DNA of 64,000 bases from Secundilactobacillus mixtipabuli (GTDB lineage: Bacteria; Bacillota; Bacilli; Lactobacillales; Lactobacillaceae): NCBI RefSeq assembly GCF_002217925.1, contig NZ_BCMF01000004.1, positions 210,676 through 274,675 of the forward strand. Direction: 5' to 3'. Position 1 is the stretch's first letter. The number at the start of each line of letters is the position of its first letter. Shown here one piece after another: positions 56,432 to 63,947 of the stretch. The notes beneath the pieces were generated by a model. That model was not told where the DNA came from. It saw only the letters and a program-made list of their open reading frames with translations, and did not search any database. The position numbers were made by a program, and so were the translations under genes.

Positions 56432-57490
56432 TTATTTTTTCGATTTCTTTCTCAACAAAAGTGCCACTAAAGTGCCAATGATGGCTAATAATACGACCAC
56501 CAGAGCAATAATCGCATAAACAAACCATGGGGTTCCCCCACGTGCCTGTCTTGCTTTTTTCTGCAAGTCTCGACTCTGCTTAGCCGTCACTGTTACGTTA
56601 GACTGGCGCGTTCCTCTATATTTGTAGTGGGTACCCTTGGAATCAGTATATTTCCCAGCTGCATCCTTCACGTAGTATGCCGTGGTTTTCACCCGGTAAT
56701 GCCCCGCTGCCACGTTCGTTGGTAACTTAACCTGGTAGTCGAAGTGTGAGTTCGGGGCCATCTGCATTGCGTCAGATGTTCTCTTATAGACTTTGTGAGT
56801 GCGCTTGTTAGTCGCTGTTACACTAACCTTAAGCTGGTTTAAAAAGGTCGCTTTCACGTTTTGCATCGGCACGGCTAAAGTGTTCTTAGCCTGCTGCTGA
56901 GTAACCTTTGCTTGGCCAATCTTTAGTTGCGGTTGCCAAGTTCGATTCCGATTACGCGTAATGACGGCAATGCCATAACTGAACCGGTTAGTAATCGATA
57001 ATTTAGCGTTTTTCGTCGTACTGGTCGTATAATTTTCTGGACTAAAAGTTAGTCCACCGGCCATTAAACCTGGTAACTGATTTTTGGGCATCGTTAACTT
57101 AGCCGTGTAAACTTGGGTACTATTTGCGGGCACCGTGACCTTTTTGGGCCCCTTTAAATACCGCGCTAAATCATACCGAAGCGTGCGATCCTTTTTTTGT
57201 AGCCCGCTGTAATCAACGATCCCATTATTATTCGTTTGGCCCGGATGAATAGCCACTTTAATCTTAACTGCTTGCTTCGTGTGATTGACCAATTTCACCC
57301 TTAAATTAGTTGATTGATTGGGCTTCACGATCACGTCAAAGTACGACTCGGACTTATCACGTTGTAATTGTGACGTCATCGGCTGGACTGAAAAGCCACT
57401 GCTAGCAGCATGAACCTTACTTGGCATCATGAAGAACATGGTCATCATTGCAAGCGCAAAGATACTCTCTAAAAATCGTTTTCTTTTCAT
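56432..57490 (-). CDS. WxL-interacting membrane protein (DUF916/DUF3324)
   Basis: 352 residues. Signal peptide ending VHAAS, an N-terminal DUF916 domain (SESYFDVIVKPNQSTNLRVKLVNHT), a DUF3324 domain (VKATFLNQLKVSVTATNKRTHKVYK), then one membrane helix at about 325-347 and a KKSKK tail. In enterococci this family anchors WxL proteins and binds host matrix. Lies nine bases after the small WxL gene and 38 bases before the LRR-WxL gene. Confidence 0.9.
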   Translation of the reverse strand: MKRKRFLESIFALAMMTMFFMMPSKVHAASSGFSVQPMTSQLQRDKSESYFDVIVKPNQSTNLRVKLVNHTKQAVKIKVAIHPGQTNNNGIVDYSGLQKKDRTLRYDLARYLKGPKKVTVPANSTQVYTAKLTMPKNQLPGLMAGGLTFSPENYTTSTTKNAKLSITNRFSYGIAVITRNRNRTWQPQLKIGQAKVTQQQAKNTLAVPMQNVKATFLNQLKVSVTATNKRTHKVYKRTSDAMQMAPNSHFDYQVKLPTNVAAGHYRVKTTAYYVKDAAGKYTDSKGTHYKYRGTRQSNVTVTAKQSRDLQKKARQARGGTPWFVYAIIALVVVLLAIIGTLVALLLRKKSKK

Positions 57491-57498
57491 CTTTTAAC

Positions 57499-58122
57499 CT
57501 ATTCTTGAGTGGCTGAAGCAGAATCGTTTAATGACCAGTTTAGCGTATTAGTATACTTCCCAGTCTGAACATTAGTCTGCTTAGGTAAGTTAAAGGTAAG
57601 CCTACTTGGTAATTCAGTGATGACATCTGAGCCCGTTGCATACTCTGTAGCCGTCCCATCAGCAGGAATATCGCTTGCTTTAGCTTTACTACCTTCATCA
57701 GATGCAATGGACAGCGTGCCAGTATTTTTTAGTATTTGGGCGGTCTTATCCAAGTTTGCACTGCTTGCCTGCCAGCCATCCTGGGATAACATCAAGGTCC
57801 AAGTACCATCATTCCCAAGAAAGTCCTCAACCGTTGCAGTTAACGGGGCACTGGCATTGACGCCATTTAAGTAAACGTCACTAACTGAAAGTCCCTTTTG
57901 ATCAAGAAGCGATGCAGAAGCCGTTACATTCTTCAAACTTAATGTACCTGCACCAAAACTGATATCACCGTTGGTCGTTGCCTTGGTACTATCAGCTGCA
58001 GCGGCAGGTGTATTATCTGGTGTAGCTGCGGGTGTCGTATCATCAGCAAATGCCGTTGCTGTTCCCAAAGTACCTGCTACAGTTAATCCTAGTAGAAATG
58101 CGCCTAAAAGATGTTTTTTCAT
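57499..58122 (-). CDS. Small WxL-domain surface protein
   Basis: 207 residues: signal peptide with TATAFADD cleavage, an Ala/Thr/Pro-rich linker, and a WxL domain with proximal TWTLML and distal NWSLND motifs. It is the first gene of the WxL-DUF916-WxL operon. GAGGGA lies upstream of the ATG. Expected to sit on the peptidoglycan surface together with the DUF916 anchor. Confidence 0.9.
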   Translation of the reverse strand: MKKHLLGAFLLGLTVAGTLGTATAFADDTTPAATPDNTPAAAADSTKATTNGDISFGAGTLSLKNVTASASLLDQKGLSVSDVYLNGVNASAPLTATVEDFLGNDGTWTLMLSQDGWQASSANLDKTAQILKNTGTLSIASDEGSKAKASDIPADGTATEYATGSDVITELPSRLTFNLPKQTNVQTGKYTNTLNWSLNDSASATQE

Positions 58123-58639
58123 GTTAGTTTACTCCCTCATTAATTAGTTTTGTCCGAATACTGTATCATATATGAATCATAAAATAAACATAAGGTTACA
58201 GAGTGTACTACTTTAAGACAGCAAAGTCAATCCGTTAGCCATAATCATCCAGCTTTATAAAATCAATCTGCTTACTTAAAGAAAGCTTATCTCTGACATA
58301 TCATATCACTTATAGAACAAAATGCACGTTTACTAATACACAAAGTCGGCCGGTTTACTCATGCCTTTCCCATCTTCTAAAGTCGATAACGTTTCCATCG
58401 CCCACAGAGAGGCGTTATGTTTTCCTCAAATTGTAATAATTTTTTAGAAATTTTTTTGACTTTCTTTCCGTAAATTAACCAAGATATGGGCAATGGTAAA
58501 TAAAGCGGTTTCATACCGTAATTAGACAATCGTCTATTATATTCTATTTCCACTAGTCTTGAAACGTTCTTATCATTCACGTAGAATTATCTTAATATTA
58601 AGTTTTCGATTCTTGACAGGGTTATGAGGGGGATTAGTC
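58123..58639 (-). promoter_or_regulatory. Gene-poor region with the WxL operon promoter
   Basis: Minus strand TTATGT (plus 58188-58193), 17 bases, TATGAT (plus 58165-58170), about 45 bases before the small WxL start. The remaining 430 bases up to the esterase gene are AT-rich. A 67-codon minus-strand frame at 58377-58580 has no ribosome site and is not called. Confidence 0.5.
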
Positions 58640-59635
58640 ATGAAAAGAAGCCTCTGGGTAGTTGTTGTCAGCGCCATCGTGATTATTGGGGTAATCCTTG
58701 GCGGGCTGGTGCATTCGTTAAATCCACCAGCAAAACAAACTGGCCAGAATCATTCAAAACAGGAACAGACTACCCAACAGTCTGAGAAGCCAAAACCGGC
58801 TGCACGTCAAAAACAAGCCACCGCGGAACCAGCACCTAGTCGCGTCCTGTCACGGACGATGTACAGTTCGCAACTGCACCGAAACTGGCGGTACCGCGTG
58901 TATTTGCCACGGAACTATGACCGTTTAAAGCAACAAGGGACGCATTTCCCAGTCATCTACATGCTGCATGGGCTTTACGGCGATGAAACCAATTTGACTG
59001 CACAAGCGCGGTCCAAAGCTTATTTGGATCAACTGGTGGCTCAAAAGCATTTACCCGTGGTTGCAATTTTCCCCGATGGTGGTAATTCATTCTACTTAAA
59101 TACCACTAAAGAGAAAATGGAATCTGCTATCATTAATAACTTCATTCCTAAAGCAACCAAAGCGTACCAGCTAGCCGGTCAGAAACAACGGGCGATCGGT
59201 GGCATTTCAATGGGCGGTTATGGTGCTGCGCGATTGACTTTCCGCCATCCGCACCTCTTTTCAGTTGACGCGTTAATTTCACCGGCCATCTGGCAAAAGG
59301 TGCCACCAACCGTGCAAACTAATGCGCAAGTGGATGCCTTTAAAATCAATGGCGCCTTTAACCAGCGGGTCTTTGAACAAGCTCAGCCAAGCCGTTATTT
59401 GGCGAACTACTTAAACCAGGAAAAATCGCCAGCTCATTTTTACATTGAGACCACCGCGCTTGATACGACGGTGCCAATCGCTGACGTTAATCTATTTGTT
59501 AAACAGTTGCAACAGCATCAGATCAAACCAACCTATCAGGTCGACCACTTTGGCAATCATAACTGGCCGTACTGGAACCGGGCTTTACCTAATGCTTATC
59601 GTTACATCTTCAATCAATTTAAATCTCAGAGGTGA
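58640..59635 (+). CDS. Membrane-anchored alpha/beta-hydrolase esterase
   Basis: 331 residues: N-terminal membrane anchor (6-25), a Gln/Lys/Pro-rich extracellular linker (28-70), and an esterase domain of the antigen 85/esterase D type. Nucleophile S190 in GGISMGGYG, catalytic H307 in HFGNHNWPYW. Exposed on the outer face; substrates of relatives include acyl-sugars, feruloyl or siderophore esters. GAGGGGG precedes the ATG. The next gene starts six bases downstream. Confidence 0.83.
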   Translation: MKRSLWVVVVSAIVIIGVILGGLVHSLNPPAKQTGQNHSKQEQTTQQSEKPKPAARQKQATAEPAPSRVLSRTMYSSQLHRNWRYRVYLPRNYDRLKQQGTHFPVIYMLHGLYGDETNLTAQARSKAYLDQLVAQKHLPVVAIFPDGGNSFYLNTTKEKMESAIINNFIPKATKAYQLAGQKQRAIGGISMGGYGAARLTFRHPHLFSVDALISPAIWQKVPPTVQTNAQVDAFKINGAFNQRVFEQAQPSRYLANYLNQEKSPAHFYIETTALDTTVPIADVNLFVKQLQQHQIKPTYQVDHFGNHNWPYWNRALPNAYRYIFNQFKSQR

Positions 59636-59640
59636 GCAAT

Positions 59641-60801
59641 ATGTCAACATGTCCAAATTGCGGGGCGAAAGTAAGTCCCGATGATGTATTTTGTCAAAAC
59701 TGCGGTTATCGCTTAAAGCCCGTAACGACCAGTACGAATGAGCCGACTAATAATGAAGTAAAACCAACATATGAACCTGATTCAAAACCGGCCGAACCAC
59801 TTGAAACTGATCCTACCGTGACTAAAAAGGCACCGAAACGGAACCGAAAGCGGAAAAAGGGTTCCCGTAAAAAGAAAATCTGGATCAGTCTGATTATTTT
59901 AGTTATTTTGATCCTAGTCGGTACTTACTTCTATGGTGCCGGCAAATACAGTAAATCCAAACAAGTCGATGATATGATCACCGCCATGCATGACAACGAT
60001 ACTGACGCGACGGTTAAGTACATGACAACGACTGATCCTAGCTTGGAAATTAATTCAAAATCCATTGCCCCGTTTATGAGTTATTTGAACTCGGATAAGC
60101 GTTATCTCGCTGATATGAAAGCCAGTTTAATGAACAACGACCAAACCAGCGATGGCACTTTCAAGCTGGTAACTAAGGGCCATCATTTACTCTTCTTCCC
60201 AGCTTATAAACTGCAGGTTGTCGCAATGTACCCTACTGTTCAGACAAATGTCGATCAGGCAACCATCAGCTTAAATGGCCTCAACGTTGCCACTGCCAGC
60301 AACGATCATTATTCTTATAAAGCTGGTCCACTGTTTCCTGGCCGGTACACGTTCAAATTGTCCAGTTCCGGCTCCACTGCTGACGGTAAATCAGTCACAA
60401 AGAACTTAGTGTCGACCCAGTCTAAGAATATCAAAGTCGACTTATCAACACCGGATAGCGGTAACAGCACGGATGCTGCTACTCAAAATTCGGATTCTAA
60501 TGATAATAACGACAGTGACAGTAATAAAGATGCCGACGACTCAACACCAAGTGACAGTAACTATGGTCACTTCGAAGAGGAATACCACGGCGACGAACAA
60601 GCGGGTATTGATGCCATTGCTGATCAATACGGCTTTGACTACGATGACTATACTTACGTTGTCAGCTGGCCGCACACGGATGTTTTGCAGGTCAAGGCCT
60701 ACGATAAAGACACTCAAGAATACGACAGCACCTATCGTTATGATCAAATCCATGATATTAGCAGTCAGTTAAATGAAGATACGGGTAAGTTTGAAGAATA
60801 G
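59641..60801 (+). CDS. Zinc-ribbon membrane protein (YvbJ/TcaA-like)
   Basis: 386 residues. Cytoplasmic zinc ribbon with C4, C7, C18 and C21, a strongly basic segment (KKAPKRNRKRKKGSRKKK), one membrane helix at 80-99, an extracellular TcaA-like domain, an Asp/Asn/Ser-rich low-complexity linker (about 280-310) and a short acidic C-terminal domain. ATG 59641 follows AGAGGTG. Translated from the same mRNA as the esterase. Members such as TcaA affect glycopeptide susceptibility and cell-wall stress; a role here is inferred. Confidence 0.75.
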   Translation: MSTCPNCGAKVSPDDVFCQNCGYRLKPVTTSTNEPTNNEVKPTYEPDSKPAEPLETDPTVTKKAPKRNRKRKKGSRKKKIWISLIILVILILVGTYFYGAGKYSKSKQVDDMITAMHDNDTDATVKYMTTTDPSLEINSKSIAPFMSYLNSDKRYLADMKASLMNNDQTSDGTFKLVTKGHHLLFFPAYKLQVVAMYPTVQTNVDQATISLNGLNVATASNDHYSYKAGPLFPGRYTFKLSSSGSTADGKSVTKNLVSTQSKNIKVDLSTPDSGNSTDAATQNSDSNDNNDSDSNKDADDSTPSDSNYGHFEEEYHGDEQAGIDAIADQYGFDYDDYTYVVSWPHTDVLQVKAYDKDTQEYDSTYRYDQIHDISSQLNEDTGKFEE

Positions 60802-60811
60802 CGCAATACCT

Positions 60812-60848
60812 AAGAAGCTCCAGCACAAACAATGCTGGGGCTTCTTTT
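60812..60848 (+). terminator. Terminator of the esterase operon
   Basis: AAGAAGCTCCAGCA pairs with TGCTGGGGCTTCTT (one mismatch), followed by Ts. Confidence 0.88.
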
Positions 60849-60887
60849 GACCTCACCCGACCACAAAGGATCAGAACCAGTATCACA

Positions 60888-60932
60888 TTGATATTTAAGC
60901 CGAAATTTGATACACTCTTGTGGTCGGCAACT
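60888..60932 (+). promoter_or_regulatory. marR promoter with downstream operator-like motif
   Basis: TTGATA (60888-60893), 17 bases, TACACT (60911-60916). Immediately after comes GTGGTCGGCAACT (60920-60932), a 13-base word repeated exactly at the azoreductase promoter. Confidence 0.6.
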
Positions 60933-60955
60933 GAACTAACGAGGGGGAAATGATA

Positions 60956-61387
60956 ATGCTTGTTTTTGATGACTATCCAGTTGGCGCTTCAGCTTTACGT
61001 ATCGTTAATGCGCATGAATCACTGATTGATAAGGACATCCGCGCTTTAGGCTTATATCCTGGGCAGGATACTATTCTCATCACCCTCGCTCGTAACGGTC
61101 AGCAGGCACAAAATGCCCTAGCAGAGGCCATGCAGGTTGATCATTCAACTGTGGCTAAATCAGTTCGACGGTTAGTTAACGCTGGACTAGCAGAAACCCA
61201 TAAATCAGAACAAGACAAACGAGTGACGCTGGTACAGCTCACGCCAGCCGGTTTAAAACTAGCCAAACAAGTTGAAGCAATTTGTGACGCTGCTGAAGAA
61301 CAATCGATCAAGGGTCTGACTGATGAAGAACAGGCTATTTTTGTGAAAGTTGCAGATAAAATCTGTGCTAATCTAAAAACAATGTAG
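60956..61387 (+). CDS. MarR-family transcriptional regulator
   Basis: 143 residues, winged helix with recognition region ALAEAMQVDHSTVAKSVRRLVNAGLAE and wing HKSEQDKRVTLVQLTPAGLKL. ATG 60956 was preferred over one six bases earlier because GGGGG needs that spacing. No cysteine lies in the N-terminal sensor region; the single Cys residues are near the C-terminus (AICDAA, KICANL). Probably autoregulated, and it may also control the azoreductase 2.4 kb away through a shared promoter motif. Confidence 0.85.
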   Translation: MLVFDDYPVGASALRIVNAHESLIDKDIRALGLYPGQDTILITLARNGQQAQNALAEAMQVDHSTVAKSVRRLVNAGLAETHKSEQDKRVTLVQLTPAGLKLAKQVEAICDAAEEQSIKGLTDEEQAIFVKVADKICANLKTM

Positions 61388-61400
61388 CAATGTAAATTAA

Positions 61401-61430
61401 AAACCATTCCAATTAAGGAATGGTTTTTTT
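61401..61430. terminator. Terminator between marR and the toxin-antitoxin-chaperone genes
   Basis: AAACCATTCC pairs with GGAATGGTTT and is followed by seven Ts; the genes on either side are convergent. Confidence 0.85.
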
Positions 61431-61448
61431 ATTACGCTTAAATCCCTA

Positions 61449-61859
61449 TTAATTATCCTGGTGAGCAAGCACTTCAGCCACATTTATTGTTGGCATGACA
61501 TACCCTGGGAACTCATTAGAGGTCGTCGTTAAGGTCGCCACAATTGCCCGAACATATGGATAAAGGATTGCAACGGCATTATTGCGGATTAAACTATCCA
61601 CGCCAATACCGGAACTATCTTCATCCGGATGATAAGTAAATTGACCTGCTACTGCGCACTGGACCTGAAATGGAATCGCCTTATTATTAAGCGAGCCAAC
61701 AGATAATGTAAGTGTCACGTCAATATGATTTTGATCGATTTTATCCGTCGCTTTTATTTGTGGATCAAATTTTATTGGGGCTTCTCCCCTTTGATAGCTG
61801 TCATTTCGCTGATACTGCATCTTCGTTACGCGATAACCATTAAATTGTAACATCGTCAT
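61449..61859 (-). CDS. SecB-like chaperone of a toxin-antitoxin-chaperone module
   Basis: 136 residues with the SecB fold signature: VTLTLSVGSLNNKAIPFQVQCAVAGQF beta-strands, then the helix IRNNAVAILYPYVRAIVATLTTTS and the C-terminal PGYVMPTINVAEVL, which corresponds to the SecB FPPLNLAPVNF region. Gram-positive bacteria lack housekeeping SecB, so a specialised role is expected. Its ATG overlaps the stop of the antitoxin (TAATG), with AGGAG upstream. In characterised modules such a chaperone binds and protects the antitoxin. Third gene of the cassette. Confidence 0.78.
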   Translation of the reverse strand: MTMLQFNGYRVTKMQYQRNDSYQRGEAPIKFDPQIKATDKIDQNHIDVTLTLSVGSLNNKAIPFQVQCAVAGQFTYHPDEDSSGIGVDSLIRNNAVAILYPYVRAIVATLTTTSNEFPGYVMPTINVAEVLAHQDN

Positions 61860-62407
61860 TATGCCACATCTCCTAACGACCCTTTAAATTGGTAAAGGTT
61901 TTGATTAAATTCTTGGGTTTGATACACGTCTTCGCTGGCATAATAGGTTCCCTGATTTAAATCATTCATTATCAAAGGTTTTTCGCCTTGATTAACAAAT
62001 TGTTGCCACTGACCATTTTGATAAAACATTTCGGCTGCTCTAAATAGTTTTTCCTGATATTTCACCTGTAAACGTTGGTTATTTTCAATCTGAGTTAAAG
62101 TGGAAGAGCCAATACCAAGCTCATTAGCAAACTGTCTAACAGATAAGCCTAACTTTTGACGCAACGTACGAATATCATCCGGTGTCAGATAACCTTGCCG
62201 TTCACGATAAGCATTAAAACTATTTCTAACGTTTTCCATTGGGTCATCAAAATCGCCCCATAGCTCACCGGAAGCATCTTCCCAGTAATGGTTTCTGACG
62301 ATTAAATCGTTAATATCTCTAACTTTAACTATCTCTGAACGCCATACTTCAGTATAGATCTCGGTAATTTCTAATTCTGGATTATAAAATTCTTTTTTAC
62401 GCGCCAT
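61859..62407 (-). CDS. HTH antitoxin with C-terminal chaperone-addiction-like tail (MqsA-like)
   Basis: 182 residues. N-terminal region without the MqsA zinc cysteines; XRE/HipB-type HTH at 78-110 (LRQKLGLSVRQFANELGIGSSTLTQIENNQ); then about 55 residues (129-182) rich in Gln, Asn and aromatic residues (WQQFV, TYYASEDVY, NLYQFKG). This tail matches the place and composition of chaperone-addiction sequences. ATG 62407 has GGAAGGAAG upstream and overlaps the toxin stop by 11 bases. Confidence 0.8.
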   Translation of the reverse strand: MARKKEFYNPELEITEIYTEVWRSEIVKVRDINDLIVRNHYWEDASGELWGDFDDPMENVRNSFNAYRERQGYLTPDDIRTLRQKLGLSVRQFANELGIGSSTLTQIENNQRLQVKYQEKLFRAAEMFYQNGQWQQFVNQGEKPLIMNDLNQGTYYASEDVYQTQEFNQNLYQFKGSLGDVA

Positions 62408-62786
62408 TAGAACCACTTCCTTCCTCATTATTTTTAAACGGAAACTCAAGTGGGTATTCTGCCTGATGTAATGAAGTCCACATAACAACGCCGTTAGGGC
62501 GGTCTTGAAATTTCAAATAACATAACTCATCTGAAATGTTAAGTCCAAAGATCCAAACTTCTCCAGGAATCGGTGGATGATGATCATCTGGTAATGGACC
62601 AGAACTGTAGTCCCTATAGGTTAAATCCTGATAAACGGTATCCAGAGCAATCTTCTCATCAATCCCCATCTCAGCAAGTGCAATTAAGTTTTTTCGTCGA
62701 TGACTTAACTGCCATTTATCTCGTCTATTAAAAATGGTTTTAAGTATGTTTTTTACATTATTGATATCCGTCAACACATCAACCAT
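62397..62786 (-). CDS. MqsR-like ribonuclease toxin
   Basis: 129 residues from ATG 62786, which lies about a dozen bases after the promoter -10 box; a longer frame would read through the operator. Motifs LIALAEMGIDEKIALDTVYQDLTYRDYSSGP and GEVWIFGLNISDELCYLKFQDR match the MqsR/RelE-fold toxin family, mRNA interferases neutralised by MqsA. It is the first gene of a toxin-antitoxin-chaperone operon, the gene order of MqsRA systems (toxin first). Confidence 0.78.
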   Translation of the reverse strand: MVDVLTDINNVKNILKTIFNRRDKWQLSHRRKNLIALAEMGIDEKIALDTVYQDLTYRDYSSGPLPDDHHPPIPGEVWIFGLNISDELCYLKFQDRPNGVVMWTSLHQAEYPLEFPFKNNEEGSGSNGA

Positions 62787-62799
62787 CCAAACTATTTTT

Positions 62800-62831
62800 A
62801 TTCTAGCATAGTTGTATCTCAGGAAATACAA
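62800..62831 (-). promoter_or_regulatory. Promoter and candidate operator of the toxin-antitoxin-chaperone operon
   Basis: TTGTAT and ATACAA form a 6-base inverted repeat separated by 8 bases (62812-62831). On the minus strand it is followed by TATGCT and TAGAAT, either of which may be the -10 box, so a bound antitoxin would block the promoter. Confidence 0.5.
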
Positions 62832-62870
62832 AAAGTGCTCTTGCACGACCAATTTCATTAATTCCTGCAT

Positions 62871-63171
62871 CTGCTAATTTCATTTGTTGTAGCCAATAGA
62901 TTCTACCTACAATTTAACTACGTGGTGCAACTCAATAAATTTCAATGAAGTGTCCGAGAACTGGATAACTCAATACCATTTTGATAAGTAGACTGTGGGG
63001 CTGAATAGAATCTGTTCCATAACAAAAGTCGATGGCTTTCTGAATAAGAAAACCACCGACTATTTTAAGCGCTATATTTGATCCTTGATCTTTCATTTTA
63101 CGTAATCTAATCATGTTTGCCAGGGTAGATAGCTACTTTTAAAGGCGCGCCTCATCACCCAGTTTTACACT
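62871..63171. other. Gene-free region, possibly degenerate
   Basis: Between the toxin operon and the azoreductase no convincing gene is found. A 60-codon minus-strand frame (62932-63114, beginning MIRLRKMKDQ) has no ribosome site and shows no known family. In the same frame upstream, after two stops, coding-like text continues, so this may be the remains of a decayed gene. That is weak. Confidence 0.3.
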
Positions 63172-63792
63172 CTAGAACTTCGAGGCAACTGTCTTTGCTT
63201 CTTCTTGCGCTGCCGCAACGATTTGATCAGCTTGGTCTGGGAAGTGATCCATCCCTTCAACACCGATTTTAGCAAACCGCTTAGCGCCGAGATATTCAAG
63301 TGCAGCTTGAACATATTGGGTACCAAGGTCTTGACCTTCATATTTGCCACCGGCAGCTTGGATGTGAACGAATGGCTTTTCAGGCAACAATGCCACGTGA
63401 CCGGTTGCGGTGTACCGGAAAGTTTCACCGACCACGGTAATGGCATCAATCCAGCTCTTCAATTGAGCAGGAATACTTAAGTTCCACATTGGGTTCGCAA
63501 TGACCAACTTATCAGCGGCCTTAAATTGTGCTAAAGCATCATTAAACTGCCCCATGACCTTTTGAACGTCAGCAGGTAAGTCTGTGAAGGCAGTTCCATT
63601 GGCTAATTGGCCCCAAGCAGCCATCATACTGCCATCCAGTTCTGGAAAATTCGTGGCGAAAAGATCTAAGCTTTCAATCTCGTCGTCAGGATTCTTTGCT
63701 TGATAAGTTTCTAGGAAGGTGTCTAATGTTTTAATTGTCCGTGATTTATCACCGTTGAATGGGTGTGCTTTGATGACTAATACTTTTGACAT
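63172..63792 (-). CDS. azoR: FMN-dependent NADH-azoreductase (AzoR family)
   Basis: 206-residue flavodoxin-like quinone/azo reductase. FMN-phosphate loop AHPFNGDKSRT near the N-terminus, the flavin-ring loop NPMWNLSIPAQLKSWIDAI, and the AAGGKYEGQDLG loop. These enzymes reduce quinones and azo compounds with two electrons, protecting against electrophile stress. AAAGGAG precedes the ATG. The promoter carries a motif shared with the marR promoter. Confidence 0.92.
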   Translation of the reverse strand: MSKVLVIKAHPFNGDKSRTIKTLDTFLETYQAKNPDDEIESLDLFATNFPELDGSMMAAWGQLANGTAFTDLPADVQKVMGQFNDALAQFKAADKLVIANPMWNLSIPAQLKSWIDAITVVGETFRYTATGHVALLPEKPFVHIQAAGGKYEGQDLGTQYVQAALEYLGAKRFAKIGVEGMDHFPDQADQIVAAAQEEAKTVASKF

Positions 63793-63827
63793 TTAATTGT
63801 CTCCTTTGATGTTTGTGTAATTAATAT

Positions 63828-63877
63828 GTGGTTGACCACGTATAGGAGTGTACACCATTTTTAAGTGGTCGGCAACT
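63828..63877 (-). promoter_or_regulatory. azoR promoter with candidate MarR sites
   Basis: Minus strand TTGCCG (plus 63870-63875), 17 bases, TACACT (plus 63847-63852). GTGGTCGGCAACT (63865-63877) overlaps the -35 box and is identical to a word in the marR promoter. GTGGTTGACCAC (63828-63839), a perfect 12-base palindrome except for its TG centre, lies downstream of the -10. Confidence 0.6.
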
Positions 63878-63900
63878 TTAAACACAAAACTTACTAATAT

Positions 63901-63947
63901 AAATGGTGTATTCAGCTCGACGGAGTTGAATACACCACTTTTTTTGT
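63901..63947 (+). terminator. Strong plus-strand terminator-like hairpin at the window end
   Basis: AAATGGTGTATTCAGCTC pairs with GAGTTGAATACACCACTT (few mismatches), followed by seven Ts. No plus-strand gene precedes it in the window. Sequence up to 64000 holds no recognisable gene start. Confidence 0.65.

Noticed and set aside
58377..58580. 67-codon minus-strand open frame upstream of the WxL operon
   Set aside because: No ribosome site, no recognised motif, and atypical composition; likely chance frame in AT-rich DNA.
62932..63114. 60-codon minus-strand open frame beginning MIRLRKMKDQ
   Set aside because: No ribosome site or family match. I considered an insertion-sequence remnant, but no transposase motif or terminal inverted repeats are visible.
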